Below, one piece after another: positions 18,450 to 27,446 of a stretch of DNA of 64,000 nucleotides. This DNA comes from Kiloniella majae (lineage in GTDB: Bacteria > Pseudomonadota > Alphaproteobacteria > Kiloniellales > Kiloniellaceae): contig NZ_MTSZ01000004.1 in the NCBI RefSeq assembly GCF_002118315.1, forward strand, positions 62,001 through 126,000, written 5' to 3'. A program made the translations under genes and the position numbers. Under the pieces are notes generated by a model, which made no database searches, was not told the DNA's origin, and saw only the letters and a list, made by a program, of their open reading frames with translations. Within the stretch, counting starts at the first letter, position 1, and the number at the start of each line of letters is the position of its first letter.

Positions 18450-19637
18450 TTATTTATAGGGATCTGCTGCATCACGCAGGCCATCACCCAAGAAGTTATA
18501 GCAAAGAACAACCAATATGACGGGTTGAACTGGTAAAAGCAGCCATGGATATAGTACGACGGCACTGATGTTCTGTGCTTCGTTGAGCAGCACTCCCCAT
18601 GATGTGATCGGGGCTCTTAATCCCAAACCAAGGAAAGACAAACTGGTCTCGCCCAATATCATCATGGGAATAGCGAGTGTTGCAGAAGCGATAAGATGAC
18701 TGCTGAACGAAGGTAAAAGGTGTTTCCCGATAATTCTTGCATGTGAAGCGCCCATTAACTGTGCTGCTGTGGTGAAGTCTTCTTCACGTAGGCTCAGCAA
18801 TTTAGACCTGACGGCACGGGCTAGTCCTGGCCAGTCCAGAAAACCCTGAATAATAGATATACCAAAGAAGACCCCGAGGGGACTCCATGTAACAGGCAAG
18901 AGGGCGGAAAGTGTCATAAACAACGGCAGGCTTGGGAAAGATTTGAGTATCTCAATGGCCCGCAGAACAAAATTATCGACAAGACCACCAAAATATCCGG
19001 CCAAACCGCCAAAGAAAGTGCCAAGCACAAAGCTGATAGCAACACCGATCAAACCGATTGTCAGGGAAATTCTTGACCCATAAATGATGCGACTAAAGAC
19101 ATCACGTCCCAAGCGATCTGTTCCCCAGATGAAAAGGGTTCCGTTTTCAGCCGGGCAAACGAAATGGAAGTCTCCGCTGATCAGGCCAAGATAATCGTAT
19201 TCCTGATCGCTCCGGCAAAAGAAGTTTAACTTCTGAATGTCAGATGTATTTGGTGTGTATTCCCGCTTTAGGTTCTCCATGTTGAGGTTGTAGTCAAAGC
19301 CATAGACAAAGGGGCCTATGAACTCGTCTTCATGGAAAAAGTGAATGGCTTGTGGCGGGGCGTAGATAAACTTTGTTTCCCGGTTGTGTAAATTATAGGG
19401 GGCAACCAGTTCTGCCAGTATCGCAACAATATACATGCACAACAGAATAACGCCGGAATAAACCGCCAGTTTGTGTTTTTTGAACTTCCACCACATGATC
19501 TGCCATTGTGATGCAGTGAAATAGCGTTCTTGCTGTGGCGTCAGCTTTGTTACTGACTGTGGATCAAAGGGCGCTGGATTGACGTAATGCTCCATGGGTC
19601 GTCTTTGGGACTGATGATCTGTTGTATTTTTGCTCAT
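18450..19637 (-). CDS. Opp/Dpp-type ABC transporter permease (OppC/DppC-like)
   Basis: This 395-residue inner-membrane permease ends with the BPD_transp_1 fold. The EAA loop region reads EDFTTAAQLMGASHARIIGKHLLPS, and the FLGLGLRAPITSWGVLL signature is typical of OppC/DppC. Unlike short members, it has a ~100-residue periplasmic segment between the first membrane helix and GTDRLGRDVFSRIIYGSRIS, with two Cys (FFCRSD, HFVCPAEN). It overlaps the preceding permease gene by 4 nt (ATGA). It is the last gene of the long minus-strand run and ends next to a bidirectional hairpin. Peptide or a related solute is the probable substrate. Confidence 0.92.
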   Translation of the reverse strand: MSKNTTDHQSQRRPMEHYVNPAPFDPQSVTKLTPQQERYFTASQWQIMWWKFKKHKLAVYSGVILLCMYIVAILAELVAPYNLHNRETKFIYAPPQAIHFFHEDEFIGPFVYGFDYNLNMENLKREYTPNTSDIQKLNFFCRSDQEYDYLGLISGDFHFVCPAENGTLFIWGTDRLGRDVFSRIIYGSRISLTIGLIGVAISFVLGTFFGGLAGYFGGLVDNFVLRAIEILKSFPSLPLFMTLSALLPVTWSPLGVFFGISIIQGFLDWPGLARAVRSKLLSLREEDFTTAAQLMGASHARIIGKHLLPSFSSHLIASATLAIPMMILGETSLSFLGLGLRAPITSWGVLLNEAQNISAVVLYPWLLLPVQPVILVVLCYNFLGDGLRDAADPYK

Positions 19638-20632
19638 TTTTCAGCTCCTCCGCCCAGACGAATTCTTGGGTCAATCGCTGCAAGAATCAGATCTGAAATG
19701 AAGACTCCAATAACAACAAGTGATGCCTCGATGATAAGGAATGATCCTGCGAGATACATGTCCTGACTCAGTAGAGAGTCAACAAGCATCGGACCCGTTG
19801 TTTCCAATCCCATGACCACAGCAACGAGAACAGATCCGGAAAGCAAGTCAGGTAGAATTGATCCAATATCAGCGATAAAGGGATTTATTGCCAAGCGAAG
19901 GGGATATCTCAAGAGGATCTTGAGCGGTGTTTGGCCTTTAGCTTTGGCTGTAATGACGTATTGCTTGGATAGTTCATCCAGCATGTTTGCCCGTAATCGT
20001 CTGATCATACCGGCGGTACCGGAAGTTCCAATTACGACCACGGGAACCCATAAATGCTCCAGCACAGACAAAGCCTTATCCATACTCCAGGGTTTACCGA
20101 TAAATTCATCATCCATCAGGCCACCGATAGAAGTACCGAACCAGACATTGGCAAAATAAAGCAAGACCAGAGCCAGTAAAAAGTTAGGCGTTGCAAGGCC
20201 AATAAAACCGACAAAACTGAAAACATAATCACCGACAGAATATTGTTTTACAGCGGTATAGATACCTATCGGGAAGGAAAGAACATAGGTAAAGAGCGTT
20301 GCGGCAAGGGCAAGGACAATCGTGAGGGTGATTCTATCGCCAATAACTTCGGTTACCGGTAGTTCATGTTCAAATGAATAACCAAGGTCGCCCTGTAAAA
20401 GCCCGAAAACCCAGTCGAAATATTGTTCATACATGGGTTTATCTAAACCGTATTCAGTACGGAGATAATCAATCTTTTCCTGATCGACGTTTTCACCCTG
20501 TGCCTGCATTTCGGCTATTTGTGTTTCAAGATAATCCCCGGGTGGTAGCTGAATCAGGGTAAAGATAACTGCTGAAATAATAAGTAGTGTTGGCACCATG
20601 GCCAAAATACGATTGACGATATAGCCCAACAT
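19634..20632 (-). CDS. Opp/Dpp-type ABC transporter permease (OppB/DppB-like)
   Basis: This 332-residue permease has the OppB/DppB layout: an N-terminal membrane helix (ILAMVPTLLIISAVIFTLIQLPPGD), a periplasmic segment containing EYGLDKPMYEQYFDWVFGLLQGDLGYSF, then five more helices. The EAA loop QYVITAKAKGQTPLKILLRYPLRLA contacts the ATPase. It shares one base with the upstream ATPase gene (TAATG) and four with the downstream permease gene, so the three are translated as a unit. No substrate-binding protein is encoded next to them. Confidence 0.93.
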   Translation of the reverse strand: MLGYIVNRILAMVPTLLIISAVIFTLIQLPPGDYLETQIAEMQAQGENVDQEKIDYLRTEYGLDKPMYEQYFDWVFGLLQGDLGYSFEHELPVTEVIGDRITLTIVLALAATLFTYVLSFPIGIYTAVKQYSVGDYVFSFVGFIGLATPNFLLALVLLYFANVWFGTSIGGLMDDEFIGKPWSMDKALSVLEHLWVPVVVIGTSGTAGMIRRLRANMLDELSKQYVITAKAKGQTPLKILLRYPLRLAINPFIADIGSILPDLLSGSVLVAVVMGLETTGPMLVDSLLSQDMYLAGSFLIIEASLVVIGVFISDLILAAIDPRIRLGGGAEK

Positions 20633-22548
20633 TATGCGTTCTCCCTCATACTTTTTTGAGGGATGGCGTCACACTCAGTGCCTTTATGGACGCGTACATA
20701 GTGTCCGCCACCTAAATCAACCATGGTCATCTCGTGTTGATCATTTACAGTAAAAGGCGCTGGCCAGTTTTCCGGCACTGAGGCTTTACCTTCCAGTAAA
20801 TCTTTTAAATCAAGCGGATGGTCGAGGTCGGGGTCTGGGACTGCAGATACCAACGCCCGGGTATAGGGGTGAACGGGATTTTTAAAGAGTAATTCTTTCG
20901 GAGCAGTTTCAACCAATCGTCCTCTGCACATGACGATAATCCGATCCGCAATGTAGTCTATAACTGCCAGATTATGGCTGATGAAGATATAGGTCAGGCC
21001 CAAAGCTGCTTTTAAATCTTTCAGCAGGTTAAGAACCTGTGCCTGAATAGACACATCTAATGCCGAAACAGGCTCGTCACAGATCAAAAGGTCGGGTTGT
21101 AGGGCCAATGCTCTGGCAATCCCGATACGTTGACGCTGCCCCCCTGAAAATGAATGGGGATAACGATTTATGTGCATTGGTGCCAATCCAACTACGTCCA
21201 TGAGGCTTTCAACGTATCTTCGCCGCTCTTTAGGGTCTTTCATACCATGTATGAGCAAGGGTTCACCAATTAACTCCTGCACAGTCATGCGGGGGTTAAG
21301 GGAACTATAGGGGTCCTGGAACATGAACTGGACGCGTTCACGAAAACCAAAGAGGTCTTTTTTCTCCAGCGCCAGAACATCTGTTGGATTATTATTCTGG
21401 TCCCGGAAAATAATTGACCCCTGATCGGGCTTCAGAGCACGCATGATGATCTTTGACAGTGTTGTTTTACCGCAACCGCTTTCGCCCACAAGGCCGAGGC
21501 ATTCACCACGATTGACAAAAAAACTGATGTCATCGACGGCCAATGCCTTTTCCGATGATTTTTGCGAGAAAAAGCCACCTTTTCTGATCGAAAAGGATTT
21601 TGAAATATTGTTTACCTCGAGCAAAGGAGGATCATCTTCACAAATTTTTCGTCTTTGTCTCTTTGCCTTGAGAATAGGATTGTCCGGATGGTGCTCTATT
21701 TCACGAATTGGTTTTAGTCGTTCATCCGGTTTCATATCAAAGCGCGGAACTGCGTGAAGCAAGGCTTTGAGATAGGGGTGCTCTGCTTTTCTGAAAATAT
21801 CTTCCAGCGTACCGCTTTCCATAACCTCGCCGTGATACATAACCACGACTTCATCTGCCATATTGGCAACGACGCCAAGGTCGTGAGTAATCATCAGAAC
21901 GGACATGTCCAGTTCGCTCTGTAAATCTTTGATTAGCTTAAGAATTTGCGCCTGAATGGTTACATCCAGGGCCGTTGTTGGTTCATCGGCGATAAGCAGG
22001 GCGGGGTGACACACCAGTGCCATGGCGATAACAGCGCGCTGTCGTAACCCACCTGAAAGTTCAAATGGATAGGTACGCATAGCCCTGATCGGATCGGGGA
22101 ACCCCACCATACGTAACATGTCGGTTGCAAGTTCGAGTGCTTGAGCTGAGGAAATGGCTCGGTGCAACTCTAACGCTTCACAGATCTGGTTGCCAACGGT
22201 ATGTACTGGCGATAGCGAGGTCATAGGTTCCTGAAAAACCATGGATATCCGGCCACCACGGATCTGTCTCATCTGTTTGCTATCAGGGGGGATCCTTGCC
22301 AGATCAAGAATTTCGCCTTGTTTTTCAGGATCGGAAAAAAGAATTTCTCCGCCTGCTATTTCGGCTACTTTGGGCAAAATTCCCATAATCGCCTGACTGA
22401 CAACGGATTTTCCTGATCCTGATTCACCGACAAGAGAAACTGTTTTCCCCCTCGGTACACGAAAGGATACGCCTTTGACGGCGTTCAAAGTTCCTTCTGG
22501 AAGCTTAAATGCGACACGGAGGTCTTTGACCTGTAACAGATCGTTCAC
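20632..22548 (-). CDS. Opp/Dpp-type ABC transporter ATPase with two nucleotide-binding domains
   Basis: The 638-residue protein fuses two complete ATPase domains, as in GsiA or YejF. Domain 1 has GESGSGKS (Walker A), LSGGLRQR (signature; Leu in place of the usual Q-flanking residue) and LLIADEPTTALD (Walker B). Domain 2 has GESGCGKT, FSGGQRQR and LLICDEPVSALD, then the typical C-terminal HPYTRALVSAVPDPD segment. It should energise uptake through the two downstream permeases. The start is GTG at 22548. The upstream gene is 55 nt away on the same strand, linking it to the glycosyltransferase run. Confidence 0.94.
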   Translation of the reverse strand: MNDLLQVKDLRVAFKLPEGTLNAVKGVSFRVPRGKTVSLVGESGSGKSVVSQAIMGILPKVAEIAGGEILFSDPEKQGEILDLARIPPDSKQMRQIRGGRISMVFQEPMTSLSPVHTVGNQICEALELHRAISSAQALELATDMLRMVGFPDPIRAMRTYPFELSGGLRQRAVIAMALVCHPALLIADEPTTALDVTIQAQILKLIKDLQSELDMSVLMITHDLGVVANMADEVVVMYHGEVMESGTLEDIFRKAEHPYLKALLHAVPRFDMKPDERLKPIREIEHHPDNPILKAKRQRRKICEDDPPLLEVNNISKSFSIRKGGFFSQKSSEKALAVDDISFFVNRGECLGLVGESGCGKTTLSKIIMRALKPDQGSIIFRDQNNNPTDVLALEKKDLFGFRERVQFMFQDPYSSLNPRMTVQELIGEPLLIHGMKDPKERRRYVESLMDVVGLAPMHINRYPHSFSGGQRQRIGIARALALQPDLLICDEPVSALDVSIQAQVLNLLKDLKAALGLTYIFISHNLAVIDYIADRIIVMCRGRLVETAPKELLFKNPVHPYTRALVSAVPDPDLDHPLDLKDLLEGKASVPENWPAPFTVNDQHEMTMVDLGGGHYVRVHKGTECDAIPQKSMRENA

Positions 22549-22603
22549 GATTATACTCTGGCCCCGTTGTTAAACCCTGTTGGCTTGATCGTCTTATATA
22601 TTT

Positions 22604-23155
22604 TTATATTCCCGACGTTTGTGGATCCGGCATTTCGCTGCTGCCTTCTGGATCAAGTCCGATGTCTAGCATATTGCCAATGGTGCTAGGGTCAAGCGGC
22701 AGGTTGCACTCTTTCGCAAATAGTATGGTTGACCAGACAAGGTATTTGAAACCATACAAGTTGGAATCAAAAGTGAACTTTTGTTCTTTGCTCTTTAAAG
22801 TCAGGTGCAGAACGCCTTTGGGTTTTTGGTCACTATCTTTGTCTTTCACAGGGCGTCCGTAATAGCGTAACTCAATGTTTTCTATATCCTTGAACAGAAT
22901 TTTTCGCTGTTTGAAATCTGTAATTTCAACCTGCTGGCTGTCTAGATTTACGCGTGTTCTGTGACGTCTTAGTGAATGGAAGCCAAAGATAATAAAGATA
23001 ATGAGTATGGCGCTAAAACAGATTTGGGAAAAAGTGTTGTTCAGACCGTAAATCAGTCCGCCGAGACCTATTGATAAGCCAAAAGCTGTTTTCAGATAAT
23101 CGAGATAAATATCAAAAAGGGGATACTTGAAACTTTGTGGGGCTATTTGGGGCAC
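22604..23155 (-). CDS. Hypothetical membrane protein with PH-like cytoplasmic domain
   Basis: I do not recognise a named family. The 183-residue protein has two hydrophobic segments (about residues 22-42 and 46-64). They are followed by a strand-rich stretch, TRVNLDSQQVEITDFKQRKILFKDIENIELRYYG, which resembles the bacterial PH-like domains attached to two-helix hairpins. It starts with GTG, overlaps the end of the upstream glycosyltransferase gene by 13 nt and is therefore probably part of that operon. A scaffold or regulator role at the membrane is inference. Confidence 0.72.
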   Translation of the reverse strand: MPQIAPQSFKYPLFDIYLDYLKTAFGLSIGLGGLIYGLNNTFSQICFSAILIIFIIFGFHSLRRHRTRVNLDSQQVEITDFKQRKILFKDIENIELRYYGRPVKDKDSDQKPKGVLHLTLKSKEQKFTFDSNLYGFKYLVWSTILFAKECNLPLDPSTIGNMLDIGLDPEGSSEMPDPQTSGI

Positions 23156-24387
23156 TGGATGTCTCTCTTTTTGTGTCTTTTCTCAATTAGCTCTTTGATA
23201 AACAGTGTTGTCTTGTCCGTACCGTGAACATCGACTTTTACTTTTGACCCGGACTTTGAAGGCCCCGATTTTGAGGACCCCGATTTCGAGAACAAGGGTT
23301 TTTGAACAGCTTCGTTTATTTTTTTTGCCAGATTTTCCGGGGTTAAGTCGGCTTCTGATAGCAGAGATAGTACGCCAGCATTGGCAAGCTTTTGTGCTCT
23401 ATCCGTCTGTTCACTTTGACCATCTGCTGAAAAAGGGACGACTATCGCCGGTGTCTCGGTCATCAGAGTTTCCATAACGGTGTTATATCCGGCCTGACTG
23501 ATAGAAAGCTGTGTTGTGGACAAAAGCCTACAAAAATCCGGGCGATTTCGTTCAACAATTATACCATCAGGGGAACGTTTGACGATGTCGTTGAATTCCT
23601 GATCAGGTAGATTGTTTCCCAGAAGCAATCGCCAGGGAACATTGTTTAAAGTGGAAAGATCCTTGGCTTTGATGACCGCTTCAGCCAAAGGCAGAGCAAC
23701 AGCACCTCCGCCTGCAGAAACGAGTACACCCTTTCTATCTTCTGGTGAACTGGTTCTATCACTGGGGTCTCGATTTTGGTCATGCTCAACCACGTAGCCA
23801 GTATAGATTATTTTATTTTTAATTTTTGCGGCAAGCGGAAAGCTGTCTTCAAGCGGAACAAAATCTGGATCACCATGCACCAGGACATGATCGATATCTT
23901 TCTGAACCCGATCAATAATCCACTCACTCTTTCCCGGGGTTTTATGGGTTGTGAGAATATCGCGGATAGAACTGATAACCGGGATATCCATCGATTTGGC
24001 CAGCACAATCAAGGGGTCCAGCTCAAAGCGCATCTGGCGTCTGCCAAAGGGAAACATTTCGATCAAGAGAACGTCTGGTTGAGCCTCGCGAAAAGCTGAT
24101 AACAGGAGCTCTTTTCGTTTTTCTTTCCACTCATCATCAACGATTGATCCGTTAATATCCTTTAGAACCTTAAAACTGTTATCGGCAGCATGAAGGGCTG
24201 GAAGCTGAAAAAGTTCGGCGTTACCAACATCAAGATAGGACACAGGGCGTCCACCTGATGCAAAAAGTACGGACATGCCTGCTTTATCCATGGTTTTGGC
24301 AAGTAAAGAAGCCCGTCTGAGGTGTCCGATCCCCAAAAGATACTGAACATAGATAAAAACATTAACCGGGTGTTTGTGGATCTTCAT
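23143..24387 (-). CDS. GT-B glycosyltransferase, MurG-like (copy A)
   Basis: This ~414-residue glycosyltransferase has a two-domain GT-B layout. The N-terminal nucleotide-fold entry is FIYVQYLLGIGHLRRASLLA, with a family-specific LLIEMFPFGRRQMRFEL. The C-terminal donor-binding motif SISQAGYNTVMETL is comparable to the GT28/MurG G-G-x-S/T-x-x-E loop. It is a clear paralogue of copy B (25024-26250). The start is placed at ATG 24387, which overlaps the upstream stop as TAATG, with AGAAG upstream. A C-terminal SKSG repeat (near 23235-23300) precedes the end. Donor and acceptor sugars cannot be read; it is not MurG itself, as no dcw genes are present. Confidence 0.85.
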   Translation of the reverse strand: MKIHKHPVNVFIYVQYLLGIGHLRRASLLAKTMDKAGMSVLFASGGRPVSYLDVGNAELFQLPALHAADNSFKVLKDINGSIVDDEWKEKRKELLLSAFREAQPDVLLIEMFPFGRRQMRFELDPLIVLAKSMDIPVISSIRDILTTHKTPGKSEWIIDRVQKDIDHVLVHGDPDFVPLEDSFPLAAKIKNKIIYTGYVVEHDQNRDPSDRTSSPEDRKGVLVSAGGGAVALPLAEAVIKAKDLSTLNNVPWRLLLGNNLPDQEFNDIVKRSPDGIIVERNRPDFCRLLSTTQLSISQAGYNTVMETLMTETPAIVVPFSADGQSEQTDRAQKLANAGVLSLLSEADLTPENLAKKINEAVQKPLFSKSGSSKSGPSKSGSKVKVDVHGTDKTTLFIKELIEKRHKKRDIQCPK

Positions 24388-25031
24388 TAGGGGGCTTCTT
24401 CTGGGTGGTTTGATGATTTTACGGGTCTTGGGAAGCAATCAATAGGTGATAACAAGCTGATATTCATTGTTTTTACACTGATTTTACCTGCTGAGGAAAT
24501 CTGAAAAAGATGAGCACAGTTATCTCTTATTTTTTCTTTTGGTTTGCCGCGCATGTCCCAGTTTGTTGCGGCGGCATAAAGCGCTCTTAGGACTCCTTTG
24601 TGAGCTACAGCAACAACGGATATGTCTGATTTTCCTATTCTACTTAGAAAAGGTTTCAGGCGTTCTTGGACATCTCTTGGACTTTCACCGTCGGGGGGGC
24701 ACAGATCCAGCCCAAGGGCTTCCATCTTTTCCATTTCTGGTCCCAATTTTTCCCTCAATTCGGGTAGTTTTTGCCCTTCCCAATTTCCCCAGGACATTTC
24801 GATCAGCAAAGGATCAGTCGTAAATTTCTCTTGCCCGACTAGTTTGGCGGTTTCTTGGGCGCGTTGCAAAGGACTGACATACCAAGGCATCTCCATCCAT
24901 TCCTTTGGAAGTTGCCATTTTTGAACCGTTTCGATGCCCTGTTCAGAAAGGGAAATATCAGATCTTCCCTGCATTCTTTTTTCTGCATTCCAAACGGTTG
25001 GCCCGTGCCTGAAGATTAATATTTCAGCCAT
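24387..25031 (-). CDS. Histidine phosphatase family protein
   Basis: The 214-residue protein belongs to the phosphoglycerate-mutase-like histidine phosphatases. The catalytic RHG is at residues 8-10 (LIFRHGPTVWN), the phosphate-pocket region is PLQRAQETA, the acid is in EMSWGNWEGQ, and the second His is in VAVAHKGVLRALYAA. It lies between two glycosyltransferase paralogues, overlapping copy B by 8 nt upstream and copy A by 1 nt downstream (TAATG), so it belongs to the same pathway. Dephosphorylation of a sugar-phosphate intermediate is a plausible but unproven role. Confidence 0.9.
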   Translation of the reverse strand: MAEILIFRHGPTVWNAEKRMQGRSDISLSEQGIETVQKWQLPKEWMEMPWYVSPLQRAQETAKLVGQEKFTTDPLLIEMSWGNWEGQKLPELREKLGPEMEKMEALGLDLCPPDGESPRDVQERLKPFLSRIGKSDISVVAVAHKGVLRALYAAATNWDMRGKPKEKIRDNCAHLFQISSAGKISVKTMNISLLSPIDCFPRPVKSSNHPEEAP

Positions 25032-26250
25032 TTTTTAGAAATTTTTGTAATGGTTTATCATCCAGGATATTTGAAAGGATTGTCGCTGTGTTTTCAGCGC
25101 CGTTTGTATTCAAACTGGATGGCGGCTTTTGCCTGTTTTGTAGTGTTTTCTCTATGGCTGTGGCGAGCTTTTCTGCTGTCAGTGTTTCTTCATCTACAAA
25201 GGTGAGGGCATTTTGTTCAGATAACAGTTTAGCTCTGAGGGTCTGTTCTGTTTCCAGACCACCGGAATAGGGGACAATGACCCGAGGGCATCCGGCACGC
25301 AGAACCTCCATAACCGTGTTGTATCCACCTTGGCTTATTGATAGTGCGCAGTTGGCCAATAGAGAGGTGAAATCTGGTCTTGAGCGTTCAATAATCAAGT
25401 TGTTATCTGATTGTGCTCTGTATTTTTCGAATAGCTTTTCCGGCAAGCTATGGCCAATGAGAATGCGCCATCGTTTTTCTTTTAAGACACTTTGTTTTCT
25501 TGCATTTAACGCAGCTTCGATCAGCCGCTCGCTGACGGCTCCGCCACCGGTTGAAACCAGGACTTCATCAATGCCATCCGTCGGGTGAGGCGTACCGTCA
25601 ACTTTTTCATCAACCACGTAACCGCTATAAAGAATCGTATCAGCGATATCCCGGGCGGGATGAAAGGTTTTATCAAAGGGAATTAAATTTTGATCACCGT
25701 GAATCAAAACGTGATCAAAATGAGTGTCCACCCAGGCAAGCATTTCGGTAATACGTTCCGGTTTTGGGGCCTTGACCAGAATATCGCGAACGGATGAAAT
25801 TATTTTACAGGAAAATTCAGATGTTTTCGCCGCTTCGAGTAGAGGAATAAGTTCAAAGCGCATCTGTCGACGCCCAAAGGGAAACATTTCCAACAGCACA
25901 AGCCGTGGTTTTGTGTCGTGATAAATATCGACAAGATCTCTGGCTCGTTTAGCCTTGAAGGCTTTATCAATTGGCCGGTCGTTTTGATCCAGTAATTTTG
26001 TAAAAAGGATACCATCTGCACGAACGGGATCCAGTTGATAAAATTCTGCACTGCCCGTATCTAGCCCAGGGACATCCATACCACCGGAAACAAAAGCAAC
26101 CGATAGACCAGCTTTATTCATAGCTCGGGTGAGGGTTGCAGCCCGTTTTTGATGTCCGATACCGAGAAGATGTTGAACATAAAAAAGAACGTCAATGCGT
26201 TCCTCAGAATTCTTGGTTTCAGATCTCGTGGTTTCAGGTGTCATTGTCAT
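25024..26250 (-). CDS. GT-B glycosyltransferase, MurG-like (copy B)
   Basis: This 408-residue glycosyltransferase is the paralogue of copy A. It shares VLFYVQHLLGIGHQKRAATL near the N-terminus, LVLLEMFPFGRRQMRFEL in the middle of the N-domain, ISSVRDILV, DHVLIHGDQNLIPF, LYSGYVVDE, and the donor-site motif SISQGGYNTVMEVL in the C-domain. It begins at ATG 26250, overlapping the end of the upstream glycosyltransferase by 4 nt (ATGA), and overlaps the phosphatase gene by 8 nt. The tandem A/B pair separated by a phosphatase suggests duplication followed by division of labour in one pathway. Confidence 0.86.
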   Translation of the reverse strand: MTMTPETTRSETKNSEERIDVLFYVQHLLGIGHQKRAATLTRAMNKAGLSVAFVSGGMDVPGLDTGSAEFYQLDPVRADGILFTKLLDQNDRPIDKAFKAKRARDLVDIYHDTKPRLVLLEMFPFGRRQMRFELIPLLEAAKTSEFSCKIISSVRDILVKAPKPERITEMLAWVDTHFDHVLIHGDQNLIPFDKTFHPARDIADTILYSGYVVDEKVDGTPHPTDGIDEVLVSTGGGAVSERLIEAALNARKQSVLKEKRWRILIGHSLPEKLFEKYRAQSDNNLIIERSRPDFTSLLANCALSISQGGYNTVMEVLRAGCPRVIVPYSGGLETEQTLRAKLLSEQNALTFVDEETLTAEKLATAIEKTLQNRQKPPSSLNTNGAENTATILSNILDDKPLQKFLKNG

Positions 26251-27434
26251 AGTATCTTGTTTTTCTTGGCATAATCCAATAAGGGTAACCCCGGCTCAAT
26301 ATAGTCTTTTCTGGATGTTGAAAGGATTGCGTCCAGACGCTGTCCTGCTGTCACCAGACTATGCATTGCTTCGACCTTTTGTGCGGCAGATTTTCCCATA
26401 TCCCTACGACGAACGGGGGCGGTTAGCAAACTTCGCAACGCAGCTGCAAAGGCTACGGGATCTCCGGGGGCTGTCAGCAAGCCGGTTTCGCCATCTGCGA
26501 CTACTGCCGGGACACCTCCTGTATTTCCTGCGATGACAGGTAATCCACCAGCCTGTGCCTCCAGAAAAGCCAGACCATAAGCTTCGTTAACCGCAGGCCA
26601 GGTATAGATATCACATGCGGGAATAATTGTTGTTAGCTCCTCGGGATCAAGCTGACCAGTGTAGGTAATTTTGGTTTTTGGTACCCATATAAAGCTTGCT
26701 TCTACGTCAGGTCTGGCCTGTCCATCGCCTACGATAATCAACTGCCATGATAAATCAGGAAGGCCGCGCAAAGCTTGCGATAACACTTTGTATGATTCCA
26801 GTTTGTCTCCGGGGCGCATCATGGCAATTGCCAGTAACCATTGTTTGTGCGGGTCCAATCCGTATTTCTCCGCAACAGCCTTACGACACTGTGACCAGTT
26901 TTCCCGTTTTGTTATAATTGGGTCGGGAGCAATAAAGGGTGGCAGGGTCCAGTTTCTAACAGTATCGGGTAGGCAGTGTGTATCATGTGGGTTTAGGCTG
27001 ATAACACATTCTGCCTGATTTACCGCAGCGACGACGGCCTGATGGCTTAAGTCCCAAGGTCCGTTGGCTCGTTTGTTGGCGATAGATGCTTCTATGGGAA
27101 TGTAGGGAATATTAAGGGCGTCACATACAAGGGGGCCGATCCAGTCCGGCGCTTTGTAATAGAGATGGTAAGTGATCCAGACTTTAGGACGCTGGTCTTT
27201 TGGCTTGGATTGAATTTTTTTTATGTATCTTGCGGCAAGCTTTTCGCCAATTTTCTTCAATCTGGCCTGACGATTTTTGTCACCGGTTGCATCTCTACTC
27301 CGTAGGTGAGAGGCTATGTGGACGTCGTGCCCTTGAGTTTCTAAGGCTTGGATAAGTAATCTGGCAACGTGACGGTCACCCGATGGCGTTGGATGGTGGG
27401 GCGATTTTAGAGGGGCGTAAAAAGCGATCCGCAT
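26247..27434 (-). CDS. Glycosyltransferase family 4 protein
   Basis: This 395-residue retaining glycosyltransferase starts with the GT4 N-domain RIAFYAPLKSPHHPTPSGDRHVARLL. The C-domain carries IVGDGQARPDV, ITYTGQLDPEEL and the E-x7-E catalytic element in NEAYGLAFLEAQAGGLPVIAG, followed by GGVPAVVADGETGLL. It uses a nucleotide-sugar donor to extend a glycan at the cytoplasmic face. It lies 12 nt after the next upstream GT4 gene and overlaps copy B by 4 nt, so it is firmly within the operon. Specific linkage is unknown. Confidence 0.92.
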   Translation of the reverse strand: MRIAFYAPLKSPHHPTPSGDRHVARLLIQALETQGHDVHIASHLRSRDATGDKNRQARLKKIGEKLAARYIKKIQSKPKDQRPKVWITYHLYYKAPDWIGPLVCDALNIPYIPIEASIANKRANGPWDLSHQAVVAAVNQAECVISLNPHDTHCLPDTVRNWTLPPFIAPDPIITKRENWSQCRKAVAEKYGLDPHKQWLLAIAMMRPGDKLESYKVLSQALRGLPDLSWQLIIVGDGQARPDVEASFIWVPKTKITYTGQLDPEELTTIIPACDIYTWPAVNEAYGLAFLEAQAGGLPVIAGNTGGVPAVVADGETGLLTAPGDPVAFAAALRSLLTAPVRRRDMGKSAAQKVEAMHSLVTAGQRLDAILSTSRKDYIEPGLPLLDYAKKNKIL

Positions 27435-27446
27435 TCTATCGCCTGA

